Source of the DNA: Neodontobutis hainanensis
Taxonomy: Eukaryota > Chordata > Actinopteri > Gobiiformes > Odontobutidae
Assembly (NCBI GenBank): GCA_024349245.1
Contig: JALDNG010000843.1
Span: 45,903 to 109,902, forward strand
Direction: 5' to 3'
DNA length: 64,000 bases
The translations under genes were made by a program, and so were the position numbers. Below are positions 51,408 to 62,141 of the stretch, piece after piece (positions within the stretch are counted from its first letter, which is position 1; each line of letters starts with the position of its first letter). The notes under the pieces were generated by a model. It searched no databases. It worked only from the letters and a program-made list of their open reading frames with translations, and was not told the origin of the DNA.

Positions 51408-51692
51408 TTACTTTTTTATATAAACTGAAAATGTTCCAATTAAAACTTCATCGAACTGTAGTAATTCGGTTGTATTAGGTATACGATCATGTGTCTGAAG
51501 GGCTGGTTGAATGAGATTATTAATTACTTCGTGGCCCTGAAAAAATTCGTGGAGGATAGAAAGAGAATGTTTTGGACGTTGAGGGGATGTGGAAAATTCA
51601 TAGAGGTTCAAAAAAGCAGGATTTTTTTGTAAAGAGATCTTTCCGTTAAATATTCCTCTTATGAAGTTTAAAAGGTGTTCCGATGACACCAT
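51408..51692 (-). CDS. Hypothetical protein, single exon (94 aa)
   Basis: An ATG ORF with balanced composition: MVSSEHLLNFIRGIFNGKIS, a Pro/Ser stretch (EFSTSPQRPKHSLSILHEFF) and an acidic end (ELLQFDEVLIGTFSVYIKK). Codon use matches the homology-supported genes. It is divergently arranged with the small + strand gene at 51863. No family recognised. Confidence 0.5.
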   Translation of the reverse strand: MVSSEHLLNFIRGIFNGKISLQKNPAFLNLYEFSTSPQRPKHSLSILHEFFQGHEVINNLIQPALQTHDRIPNTTELLQFDEVLIGTFSVYIKK

Positions 51693-51862
51693 CAGAGTTT
51701 ATTCAAATATAGTAAATTTTATATGGTCAAAATTCAGCATAAAAATTGTTTGGATAATATTATCACGTACTCAGATGCTAAATTACACAGTCCGATGAAT
51801 CCTTTATTTATAATATACTCGGCCAAACATGTGAAGAGTAAAAGTGCCTGCTAAAGAGCAAG

Positions 51863-52085
51863 ATGCGTTATGATGCCAGTCTTAGCCGTCGCAAAGAATA
51901 CAATCTGGATAACCTGCAATCTTATATGGCTTCTCCTGAGTTAAAATTTTTCAAACAGAGAAAAACTGTCTTTTTTCGATCACTCTTGATTCCTCGTCAA
52001 TGAAAAGCCGTCCCCAGTTGATCAAAAAATATCTTCTGATAGAATTGCTCGAGAGCTATTAGGGTTGGCTAAAACTAAATCGTAA
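51863..52085 (+). CDS. Hypothetical protein, two exons (60 aa)
   Basis: Exon 1 (51863-51967, MRYDASLSRRKEYNLDNLQS...) joins exon 2 (52008-52085) across a 40-nt GT-AG intron in phase 0, giving ...FFKQRKT-PSPVDQKISSDR and ending LLGLAKTKS. An AATAAA occurs near 52124, shortly after the stop. A later acceptor (52017) would give an alternative tail. The basic, Ser-rich product might be nuclear, but there is no recognised domain. Confidence 0.55.
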
Positions 52086-52199
52086 ACAAGACAATTGGGT
52101 CAACGGTCAAATATTTACCAGGAAATAAAAATCGATGGTTTGTAATTATTAAAAATATTCATTGTTAATCGAAAAAACAAAGGGGTTCTTGTTTTAGCA

Positions 52200-52395
52200 T
52201 GATCGGAAACATAGGCATCTCTTGAGAGAGTACCCAGCGAACCAATGCCGTTGAGGTAAAGTATCTCTTATGGGCCGATGAGAGGGTGAAGTTGTGTGCA
52301 GATGAAATATATACACTTCAAAAGAGCGTACACGTACGTAAACATTCTTGGAATGAAAACCTGGAAGTTTAACCTCACCCTCTCTCAACACAAAA
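52200..52395. repeat. Repeat fragment related to copy A
   Basis: ACCCAGCGAACCAATGCCG and the following GAGGTAAAGTATCTC match the 5' island of copy A (CCCAAATAACCAATGCCG, AAGGTAAGGTGGCTC near 11.18 kb). The - strand ORF 52194-52391 crosses it and is probably accidental. Confidence 0.4.
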
Positions 52396-52492
52396 ATCTT
52401 TTGAGATTGTTCGTTTTGATTTCATTGGGCTTCGATCTGACAAAATGACCTTAATTTTGTCAAAACCTTAGCAACTGGCATAGACAGTAAAA

Positions 52493-52759
52493 ATGAAAAC
52501 AAAAATAGCTTGGGAAACATCGAATCATTCGATTAGATATTTTCATGTTGAATCTTCAGATAAATCGGGACGTGACGATGCACTTCCATTCGTTTCGAGA
52601 GAGTTCAACGATAACATATATTTAGCTCATTCACTCTTCATACTCGAAAATATTTTACAACCTCAAAAGAAAGTTAAGTCAGTCAAATTGGAAATAAATA
52701 AATTTAAGACGCGGAAATGGAGGAGACCGTGTTATTCAAATCCTTACTGCGAAAACTAA
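52493..52759 (+). CDS. Hypothetical protein (88 aa)
   Basis: An ATG ORF: MKTKIAWETSNHSIRYFHVE, then SSDKSGRDDALPFVSREFND, and a Lys-rich C-terminus ending RPCYSNPYCEN. The amino-acid mix and codon use look coding. No signal peptide or known domain. An in-frame GT-AG segment of 36 nt (starting near 52673) could be an intron. It lies between two repeat fragments. Confidence 0.45.
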   Translation: MKTKIAWETSNHSIRYFHVESSDKSGRDDALPFVSREFNDNIYLAHSLFILENILQPQKKVKSVKLEINKFKTRKWRRPCYSNPYCEN

Positions 52760-52902
52760 AAAGTTAGAGGTGAGAAGGATGTCAAAAAATTTCTTTCAAT
52801 CGAAACTATGAAGTTTATGTTTATATCCCAGATAAACATAAATACATTCCCACCAAACTAACCCCTCAGAGGTAGGGTTGCAAAAGTGGGTCGAAGATAG
52901 CG

Positions 52903-53085
52903 TGAGGTTTTTTGCAAGTGAGAGTCCCACATTACCCGACACAGTGTTTACACGATAACAAGAGTGCCAAAAGGTGGTAGAGGTTAACCGAGGAACCTAA
53001 TCAACAGAGCTTGACTGCAGGACGTAAGATAAGCGAAAACTTCCTTCGAAAGATGCCCTCATAAGTGTAACAATATGTGCAAAAA
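52903..53085. repeat. Dispersed repeat, copy C
   Basis: GGTTTTTTGCAAGTGAGAGTC and, about 125 bp later, AAAACTTCCTTCGAAAGATG are diverged versions of the two islands shared by copies A and B. The - strand frame 52997-53191 (MVESVIKYPQNYGFTKPCVG...) overlaps it; its first half (53086-53191) looks more protein-like than the repeat half. Confidence 0.5.
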
Positions 53086-53344
53086 AATCATTGATCAATT
53101 CATCGAATTTAAACGTTTTAGAGATACCGATGCCAACACAAGGTTTAGTGAAGCCATAATTTTGGGGATATTTAATGACAGATTCAACCATTCGAGGTTC
53201 AGATTAACACGCCAATTCAGAATATATGGACTATGAATATTTATAAATGACGCCTGAAAATATCGATATGAATCATTGTTCGTCAATCCAAGAGATTTCA
53301 TAAAGTGCTATATTAACGTCTGAAGATTCGTAAGAATTTCAGAA

Positions 53345-53546
53345 ATGGAAGAACCCCCTTCTATAAGTATTATTAACGTGAACCTACAAATAGATCTGTT
53401 TATACAATTCCCAGAAGGAGTACATTTCGAGAGCAGATTATAAGCTTTATAGTTATACATTCAAAACCATTTGGCGGACTAAGAAGACCAAAGATCACTT
53501 TGAAAGCTTCAGAAAGTTACGCATGGCGGTATCAACTAATTTTTAA
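53345..53546 (+). CDS. Hypothetical protein, two exons with a 25-nt intron (58 aa)
   Basis: Exon 1 (53345-53419, MEEPPSISIINVNLQIDLFI...) joins exon 2 (53445-53546, LYSYTFKTIWRTKKTKDHFE...) in phase 0 across a 25-nt GT-AG intron, ending MAVSTNF and TAA. An earlier acceptor at 53436 opens a different coding-like frame, so the splice choice is not certain. The C-terminal half is strongly basic. Family unknown. Confidence 0.45.
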
Positions 53547-55656
53547 GCGTCACGAAGCCAAAATAGTCATATAATATGCGATTTTACATGGTAAAGGAAA
53601 AATATTATCTGAATTTTTTGAACTGATATATTAATATGCTCGTGTTTAAGCATTCCTGAATATTATGGATAATTGAACCTGGAATTAAGTTGACACTTAT
53701 AGAAAGTCGATGCTAACTTCTGCATAAACCAGGCTCCTTATACACGAAAAAAAGGATAAAATACTCCCGACTTAACCCGAAAATTCGCGATATTCATCAA
53801 ACAAAAGAGCGAAATACCTTCTACGTATATGATAAAATTCATTAAAAATGCGAAAAAATCACGCGTTTTAGCTTTATAACGAAAAACTTAAATAAACGTC
53901 AAAAAATATTTTGATTTTATTCTTGAAACTATGATAAGAATTGATGTTTTGGTTAATTATGACTTATATTTCTCAAAGAATACCGGCAGTTTTTCAAGTA
54001 TTTCCCTTTCTAGGACGCTCTAAAGGCATTCAAAACCCAGTTAAAGCAAGTTAATTAGTTATTTGGGGATATTCAAATTTTAAATTTATGTCATTTTAAA
54101 AAATAGTGATTTTATACTCATTTACAAAAAGTAATAAGATTTTATGGAGTCAAAACGACATCTTTTCAAGAATGAAGCTATAAAACAAAATCATTAAAAT
54201 AAATAACATATAAACTTTTAACACATAATCCATAGATAAGATAACCAGGAATTTATATTTCAGCTATTTATCAAAAAATATAATATTAAAATTCTACATT
54301 TTCCACCAGTGAACATTTGGAAAATTATTGAAAATAAGGTAAATGTTTGTGTCACTATATTTTGTTTTTGAACATGCGCGCTAGAAAGCTATTGTTATAA
54401 CTTCTTTTCCTACCATCCCATTTTAAATTAAAACCTCCCCCAAAAGTATAAGGCAACATTTTAATTCTAGTCCTAGATACGCGTAAAATGATTGGAGTTG
54501 AAAATTTTGAGCAGATTAGCTACTAAGATGTTTCAGTATTTTATTTGTTCCTTTACGCTGTCCACTCAGCCTCTAATTGAACTTAACACAATTAACAACA
54601 CGTTGATATAGTTTTAAATAAACAAAACCCTTTGTAAAATACACTCGATTTGTTTAATTTTATTTAAGGCTAGTCTCATCTTTCCTTTCTTATCGTAATA
54701 TATTTTAGAAAATAAATTTACCTTTTGAGTGATTTTTCTCGAATTTAAGTATAACTAAAAAAATAAAAAATTTCAAGCAACATTTTCTAAATCTAAACAC
54801 TTAATTTATCGACAAAGCCCGATCAATTGCAATTATCATGTCCATAAATACTATCCATTATAGAATTTTTAACTCAGACAATTGAATTAAAATAATTAGA
54901 CGTTGACATTCAAACTTCCGACATATTTTGATTTTAAAACGAAAATAAATGATTTTTTTAACTTTTGTACATGAGATGATGAATATCCGCTTTAACGTTT
55001 GTCGCCGTGTCTGGCATTTTGAAAAGTTAAAAACATCAAGTTAATATCCTTTCTATATTATACACAGCCTGGCATATTTTCCTACTTTATAAAAGAATTA
55101 AAGTCATTTTTGTGTATGAGAATGATAGATATGATCGGTTTAAAATTTACCAATATTAGAAAGATAGCTATAAAAATAAATTTAAGCCTATAACCGAGAC
55201 AACTGATTTTTTAAAGACAGGCCAATTTAAACCCCCAGTCAAATTATAGTCCGAATCCTCAAACCTGCTTTTCAAAACAACGATCTTCGAACATTACTCA
55301 AAATGTTGGTTGCAAAAAGAAGCGTGCTACCATTTATAATACGGAAATTTTATAATTTGTATCTTTTCTTTGCATTTTAGATCATTTTAAAATCCAAAAT
55401 AGGATCAACAGGATAATTTCGTTTTGCGATTCTTTAATCTGTCCTCACTCTTCTATTTAATATATTGAATCCATTGTTGAATTCAATGCAAAGCATGCGA
55501 TTTAAATATGTTTTGGCGCCATTAACTTGAATAGTAAGGTGTTCTCATGTTATTCGACATCGAGTGTTTTTACTAATTGGGATATAAATTTAAACATGAA
55601 GTATTTCATAAAAGTAAATAAAAAATTTTATATTTATTTTTATAAATGCTAAATTG
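53547..55656. other. Intergenic, nothing supportable
   Basis: AT-rich spacer downstream of PPIL3 (which is on -). No repeats, RNAs or gene-like frames recognised. Confidence 0.4.
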
Positions 55657-56283
55657 TTAAATCTCAGCTAAAGGATTTGCATGGATAATGACACTTCTGA
55701 TGTAAACTGGATTAATTGGACGATTATTCTTGGGATCTATTTGGACATTCTCAAGCTCGTCCAACGTCTCAAACCCGTCGATAACTCTAAAATTGTATTC
55801 ATTGAAAACTTTCCGAACACAGTATATTTTAAATCTAAATGTTGTTGTTTTGCATATGTTATGAAAAATTGAGAGTTGTTGGTGTTAGGACCATTGTTTG
55901 CCATTGACACTATACCTCTTGTTGTATGCTTTGTAAGTGATTTTTTTCATACTTTTAACGAAGAATCAAACTCATCGTCAAATTTAGTTCCCCATATGCT
56001 TTTTCCGTTCTTTCCAGTTCCTAGAGTTACAAAGTAAATCGACCTGTTGGGTCTCCGGTTTGAATCATAAAACCCTTAATATTTCAAAGTTAGAGGGTTC
56101 AAATACCGGTGAAAGGTGCAGTTGTCGTAGTAATTTGAAGCACACAATGCCAAAAAGTTCTAAAGTGATAAAAATGGCATACATAACAAGTTTTTGGGCA
56201 TTCTGTGCAGAATAATTCAATTTTAAGGTTACCTAGATCCGTGACTAAAGTAACAGACTTTAATGATAAAATGTCCTTACCAT
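55657..56283 (-). CDS. PPIL3: Cyclophilin J, peptidyl-prolyl cis-trans isomerase (162 aa)
   Basis: PPIL3 is a spliceosome-associated cyclophilin. Exons: 56281-56283 (just the ATG), 56183-56257, 56097-56159, 56044-56074, 55953-56020, 55810-55928 and 55657-55786. GT-AG introns are 23, 23, 23, 24 and 23 nt. The total is 162 aa against 161 in human. Conserved motifs: [31 protein letters not shown], catalytic FHR and [60 protein letters not shown]. Between exons 3 and 4, 22 nt (56075-56096) must be skipped to keep the FHR-x3-GFM motif, but this segment has no GT donor. The + strand ORFs in this region (55681-55872, 56205-56420) are shadows. Confidence 0.95.
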
Positions 56284-56579
56284 GCCTAAACCGTTATTTT
56301 AAACGCGCAAGCGTGATAATTAAAATTCTTTATCACGAAAGATGCTTTATTTATTTTCTTATATTTCGTCCTAGTATTGCGTTCTATCACTTAAGCATGG
56401 TGTGTTCTCGGATGTCATAATTAGGACGTTCAGTATATGAAAAGTCATTTCCATTAAATTGTTATAAAATCTCTTCAGATAAAATAAAAAGATAAAACAA
56501 TCATATAATCTGATCGTGTATAACTTCATACCGAATTAAACTTATCTCTTGAATAATGTGTGCAGAAAAGAATTATCAT
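56284..56579. other. 5' flank of PPIL3
   Basis: Short AT-rich spacer; probably the PPIL3 promoter. No clear TATA box. Confidence 0.3.
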
Positions 56580-56870
56580 TCATTCTTTCTTAAAAATATA
56601 AACATAAGGTATAATTTTACAATAAGGCCTATCCTTAAATAAGATAGAATTCGAAATCTGCTTGAGAATCATAAAATGTTGAATAATACTCCATATTTTC
56701 TGTACCATGGCGTTTATAATTTTTAATAAATAGTAAATTTTTTCATTATGGTATGAAAATAGAGTGCTATAACATGGATGGCTAATTGTAAAATTTTTAT
56801 CAATTATGCATTTTAAGTAATGCGCGTGCGTGTAAGTAGTTTTTAATGACGTCTTTGACTTTAGGACCAT
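56580..56870 (-). CDS. Possible protein (96 aa)
   Basis: An ATG ORF: MVLKSKTSLKTTYTHAHYLK, then a Tyr/Ile/Lys-rich body (SYHNEKIYYLLKIINAMVQK) ending IPYVYIFKKE. It lies upstream of PPIL3 on the same strand. Length is borderline against chance, and no domain is recognised. Confidence 0.35.
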   Translation of the reverse strand: MVLKSKTSLKTTYTHAHYLKCIIDKNFTISHPCYSTLFSYHNEKIYYLLKIINAMVQKIWSIIQHFMILKQISNSILFKDRPYCKIIPYVYIFKKE

Positions 56871-59195
56871 TTAATAGTGCTATCTTTTTTATAACTTGCC
56901 TTCATAGAAGTTTTATTCCTCTTTGAAGGTATGATAAAACAGAACGGCAGAACTTGGTTCATATATCTCATTATCCATGAAGAGTTATAAATCAGTTAGA
57001 CAATTCCCACAACACATTGATTATGTTTTATCGGGCTTGAAAACACTTTTTCGCTTGAGGATATTATTAGTTTTTAATATCATTAACTTTGTGGATGTGA
57101 CAGGTCAAGGTATGATAATATTTTTGTGACAATAGTTTTCCAGACCCGCGATTTATGTTTAATTTTACATCGCAATCATATCAATGTTAAAAAAATTAAG
57201 AGAGTTTAATCTTCGCTATTTCACCGAGACCTTCCGTATGTTGGTTCAGCGTTTATAAACGAGCCATAAATGGAATAATCGTAATAAACTAACACCGGAT
57301 TTTAAAAATAAGCCACACATAAATTTTATAAAATTATTTCTTTCGATAAGATATTAAAATGTACATTTTTTTGGTCATCCATGGGGCGTAAGTCATTGAA
57401 TATCACCACTGTGGAAGATTTAGACAATCGAACCAATTTATTTCACAAGCGTCTTTTTTAATTTTGAATAAAATTTACAAAGTATGAACGTGAAATTAAA
57501 TTTTTTGTTAAATTATAAATTTGGGATGATCTTTTAACAAATGATGGCTTTTACTCATATATGGTTAAATAACTTGAACCTGTGTGGATTTCATTTGAGA
57601 CCAAACAAAATTTAGGCAATCTTCAGCTCGTACAAGGATATATTCTTTCAAATGGAAGCCCATCATGTTTCTAAACGGAAAACATTGGACTAGTTTATAA
57701 TCACAATCAAATCTCAAAAAGCGTTGCAATATAGACGAGTCATTTAAAGAGTGTGTTCAACCACTTTTACATTTATTCCCATTTAATTCCTTGTCTTTAA
57801 TTCTAAAACGAAGGGCTGCAAACATAATATAAAATTAATGAATCTATCTACGCGTTCTAAATATTAAATAAGAAAATTAGTTTTGCGCACGTGCAAAATT
57901 TGTTAAGCGCGTTTTCGAAGTTGAAGGTTCTACCTTTTGATGAAACTAGCGCAGGCGACTTTTAACATTTAAAATAGATGAACTCACCGGTTCGTGTTAA
58001 AAAATCTTTCAATAAGAAATTTAAACATTTCTTTCTACTCTTTCATACATTTCTGTATTTTAACCTGTAAATCCCCCTATTTGGCTGAATTCTAATTTTT
58101 TACATTGGAGTTCGTCAATTTCTTGAAATATATTCAAGGTTTGGAATTTTCTCAACGATTTTAAATTTAAATAACTATGTTAATAACGTTTACGTGGTTT
58201 AACGTATGAATAGTTTTAATTCGCCCGTATAGTCACAACTCGTTTTAAGTGCATTTTTTTGTTTCATTAAATTGGCTATTAAAAGAACTGAAATCTAAAT
58301 GTGAGCTGTTGAGTTTTCGAAAACTTACCAAGTATCAACTTTCGATGACGATAACGGTTTGATTTATCATGAACGATGAATATATCTTCCACTTTATTAT
58401 GAACGTGTTATTTTTTATTTTCTGCTCTTGAAGCATTTGAGTTTTCAATTTTTCTATTTTGTGCTTTTTTGTGTAGATCTTTCCTCATTTATCTGAAAAA
58501 ATTGTTGATTATACCATTTTAAAATATGTAAAAATCGTAAAACGGAAAACGAGGTTCATACTACCAAAATAGCTTTATCGCCTGAATAAAATATTTTTTT
58601 AATGATTTCGTTCCGGAATAACTATCTTTAAATAGCTTTAGATGAGCGTTACCCTTTATTTGATACATCCAGTGTCTTAATTGTTAGAATGGCATATTTT
58701 AAGAATTTATATGTTAATTTTTAAGAAAACCTAAATGTTTGAATATAGTCTTCAGACGAGCGCTTGTAACTTACACTTTAAACTCAAAAAATTTAACAAT
58801 TAAACTTACTCCAGAATGTGCAGACTTTGAAAGTAACAGAAAATTATTTGGCTAAAATATATATGAAAGGATCTGATACTTCTAACTATAAAATGAATAT
58901 TTACCTTAATCTTTGAAAAACAGTTTTTATAAAATTAAAAATGTTACTTTTATCGTAATGTAACCAACAAAAGGCTCTTTGCACGTACGCACGCGCGCGT
59001 TAACTTTAATTTTCAATTCAACAGGAGATTTTCAAAGCTGATTTTCTATTATAGCTGAAACATTTGCTTCTATAATAGTTAATATTAAAACATTCTATGT
59101 CAAAACCTAAAGGAGAATGCGGATAATATTGATTATATTTCATAAAGATATTTGAAAAAACACTTTCAAAAGGAATCAAGATAAATTTTATACAG
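56871..59195. other. Intergenic, with a Z-DNA-prone tract
   Basis: AT-rich and stop-rich. The only marked feature is a perfectly alternating purine-pyrimidine run at 58981-59000 (GCACGTACGCACGCGCGCGT). Confidence 0.35.
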
Positions 59196-59441
59196 TTGAG
59201 TGTAACCGAAGTCAATGTTAAATCTGATGTAAATTGTCCCATATCAATAATTTTAAATAAAAAAAGATTTTCTTATCTTTTCAAAGGCTACCTGTCACGC
59301 GAAGTAATTAGTGAATTTTTAAATCTCATAATTTCATGTGTTTTGGATTATATATCAATCCGTTATGTATTTTATTTAACAAATATGGCCAAACTAAATT
59401 CAACTTCCCGCAGCAAGACTAAAATTTCAGATTCGATTTAA
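59196..59441 (+). CDS. Possible last exon (81 codons)
   Basis: The frame begins directly after TTTTATACAG (an acceptor-like site) and reads LSVTEVNVKSDVNCPISIIL, then GYLSREVISEFLNLIISCVL, ending in a basic Ser-rich tail (LNSTSRSKTKISDSI) and TAA. It lacks an ATG near its start, so an upstream exon is expected, but I could not find one. Family unknown. Confidence 0.35.
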   Translation: MSVTEVNVKSDVNCPISIILNKKRFSYLFKGYLSREVISEFLNLIISCVLDYISIRYVFYLTNMAKLNSTSRSKTKISDSI

Positions 59442-60558
59442 TTATGCCATAGTTTTGACCATTTCATTAGACATTTTACCGAGATAATTTTAATTACATG
59501 AGGAATTTTATCATTCATGGCAATTTTCGATTAAATTAAGAAAAAATTTGGTTTTGAGTTTTAGCTTTTTCTATCAACCATATACCGATGCTTTAAATAG
59601 GGGTAATAAGCGCTTTTCTGAAGTAATCTAAGATAAAAATACAGAAAATTATAAACACGTGCCGATTTTTACTCGCCGCACGGTCATTAAATCACGAAAA
59701 CATACGATATCTAACCATAACGTTCTTCTCTGAACGCTCTAATAATCACTTTAAAACATTTTAAAAAATATATCAAAATTTCAATCATATCTTAATTTTC
59801 GAAAAATATCTTGGTTTAAGTATCGGAGTTAAATAGTGTATGTTATGTTTTCGTTGATAGAAATATAGGCATCGATGGGAAGGCTTTATGCTCTTTTAGA
59901 GTATAAATTTCGTTTCTATCTCACTTGTAATTTAAAATTAAGCAAAAACAGATAAAAATCAAGAAATATAGTAAAAATAGTTGAAATAGTTAATGTCACG
60001 ATTATAAAATTTAGTTTTAATTATCACAATGAAATGAAAAATATTTTTACAAAATATTAAAACATGGACCAGACCATCAAAATTAATTCATAAAATTATC
60101 GCCTTATAAATAGTAAATAATTAAAAAACAGATCATATACACCATAATGAGACTTTTATTTTCATTCGTATAAATTGTAAAATAGTAAATAAAAATAAAT
60201 CGCTTAACGAGGAGTTATATCAAAAATAACTTCGTTTACATTCGCTTCACCATTTTAATTTGTACAAAAGATATACGACATATATTATAATTAAATGCCA
60301 TCCACAATTCAAACCTGAAAGATTTATAATCAACAATAAAACAATTAAAATGAGCATTTTTGATATAACAGCATTTTAAATTGTTGAATGCTAAACTTTG
60401 TTTTTTCCAATTTTTATAAATGTAAGAGATTCCATCAATAATTTTCAAATTATCATTTTTTAAATGTCAGAAAACACTAGTACTGTCCAGCAATAATTTT
60501 TTTAATATTTGCCAGAGGTCCGGCGGCTTTTTTTTGCGAATATTGCATCTTTCTAATG
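59442..60558. other. Intergenic; weak - strand ORF at 60236-60448
   Basis: The - strand ORF (70 codons from a TTG; KIIDGISYIYKNWKKQSLAF...) lies downstream of the Ras-like gene on the same strand and could be a small gene, but it is AT-driven in composition. Confidence 0.25.
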
Positions 60559-61527
60559 CTAATTATATTTATTAATTTTTTCGAGGGTTTCCATCACCTA
60601 AAAAATGAGAATCAAAATACGTTTGTGTTCAATGCGGCTGACACATTGATATGTTGCACCCCTATCTGATCAAAACACGCTTTTAGTGCATGATCAGATA
60701 CAATTTTGGTTGCTTATAAATAATAAAATAAACTTTTAGAGCAATCCGATTTATTAGCAAGAACCATAGCAAACACGTGTTTTTCTTTTTTCCGATTATT
60801 TTTCTTAATCGCCAGTTCCGCCATTTTAACTGCGGCCTGAGCGCTATCTTGATCTGTCATTGAATAGACAAATAGACATGCGTCAACTTCATCTATGTAC
60901 TTCTCGAAGCTCTTGATTTATCATATAAGTCACGTTTTCGTTTGAGTCGTATATTTTTAAAGTGAAGGTTGATTCGCATAATTTGACATCATTTTTGTAG
61001 TCCAATTCTGATAATTATGTTTGTTTACCAAGTTGGGGTACATAATGGCCTATGTATCGACCAGTCAAGAATCGGATTGTCAAAGCTGACGTAAATCTCC
61101 CAGATCTCACCTGTTTTCCCAACTTGTGGTGCTCCTGTTATTAGCAAATTATATTGCGGAGTCTGGTCCGGGTCAAGATTTCTAACATTCCCCGTGCTCA
61201 TTGTTCTACCCATGTTTGGCGTACTTATCTGAGATTAAAGAGAAAAAACTCTCGCGTTTAGCGGGTTCCCTGAAGACGTTTTTGTGGAATTCTTAGGTTG
61301 GAATCTGATATTTTTGAATTTCATACAACGTCTTCATGATGCTCGGTCGCTTTACAATGAGTGATTCCTGGGATATTTCTTTGAGAGCTGCTCTTGTGTA
61401 TGATTGTTTGGTAATCGAATTTCTCGTCAGATTTTCGTTCTGTTAATCAAAGGCACAAAACTTGTCCGTTCTTTCTCGAGTAACCTTGCCTTTCGACATT
61501 GTTTATATAATTTTGGCTTAAACTCAT
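60559..61527 (-). CDS. Ras-like small GTPase (RERG/RASL-type) with degenerate switches, nine exons (263 aa)
   Basis: Exons 61462-61527, 61327-61439, 61250-61304, 61111-61228, 61029-61085, 60934-61007, 60734-60911, 60621-60712 and 60559-60597. The eight GT-AG introns are 22, 22, 21, 25, 21, 22, 21 and 23 nt. A roughly 100-residue Ser/Asn/Lys-rich N-terminal extension precedes the G domain. P-loop GAPQVGKT (residues 110-117), then TALTIRFLTGRYIGHYVPQL, closest in pattern to RERG/RASL11/RASL12. NKSD (G4) is intact and SAA replaces SAK (G5). The G2 Thr is Gln (YVPQLE) and the G3 DTAGQE reads DSNENS, so the Mg-sensing Thr, the switch II Gly and the catalytic Gln are lost. GTP hydrolysis is therefore doubtful. 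There is no C-terminal CaaX box (ends INKYN). Confidence 0.92.
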
Positions 61528-61946
61528 TTTTCTTTTATTCAAGGTCTATGAATCAGCGTCTTTCAATGTATGTAAAAATATATTATTTTGAAAATGATTC
61601 AAAACTATATTTTTCGAAATGTATAAATTTGTACCAAAGTCATAAACTATTTCGAAAATATTCAACGTTTAGGGTTGATAAACCTTTATATCGATTAATT
61701 ATCAGTTAATTGCCCACATTAACATCAAGTAGTTGTGAATTACTACATTAAAATATAACCTTTTTTTGATATTCATTGCCATCAAATGTTAAGTCATGAA
61801 AAAACACAACAACAATCGAGTCGGAATATTTTTATCATGTGAGTTAGGATAAATAAACTAATTTGTAAAATATTTACATTTAAAAATCCAATTTAAATTG
61901 AGTGAATGCTTTATTATATATATGATATTTTAAGTGCCAAAGAATC
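61528..61946. other. 5' flank of the Ras-like gene
   Basis: AT-rich. The + strand ORF 61404-61709 overlaps the Ras-like gene's first exons on the opposite strand and is judged a shadow extended by AT-rich sequence. Confidence 0.35.
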
Positions 61947-62141
61947 ATGTATTTTATTATATCTGAGCGCAATCTCGACATAGCTAACAGTGTGATCCAA
62001 ATTGATGAAGAGAAAAATTTGAAATACCTCTGGTCACGATTAAACGATTTGAGTTTTTGTAAATGCAATATTTCTGTGTTTTGTACGCATAGAAGCGCGT
62101 TGATGTTTATTAGTTATGTTCAATGTTTGAGCAATTCTTGA
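61947..62141 (+). CDS. Hypothetical protein, single exon (64 aa)
   Basis: An ATG ORF with convincing composition: MYFIISERNLDIANSVIQID, then EEKNLKYLWSRLNDLSFCKC, ending YVQCLSNS and TGA. Five cysteines, four in the C-terminal half. No signal peptide cleavage site is obvious and no family is recognised. A 5'-truncated exon of a longer gene is possible. Confidence 0.45.
   Translation: MYFIISERNLDIANSVIQIDEEKNLKYLWSRLNDLSFCKCNISVFCTHRSALMFISYVQCLSNS

Noticed and set aside
55681..55872. 63-codon + strand ORF beginning [10 protein letters not shown]
   Set aside because: The opposite strand encodes the conserved PPIL3 C-terminus here.
56085..56110. GGTTCAAATACC resembling a tRNA B box
   Set aside because: No T-stem pairing or acceptor stem can be formed, and it lies inside PPIL3.
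56205..56420. 71-codon + strand ORF
   Set aside because: Overlaps PPIL3 exons 1-2 in antisense; only its far end is outside the gene.
61404..61709. 101-codon + strand ORF
   Set aside because: Covers the first two exons of the Ras-like gene on - and continues into AT-rich DNA; it lacks an early ATG.
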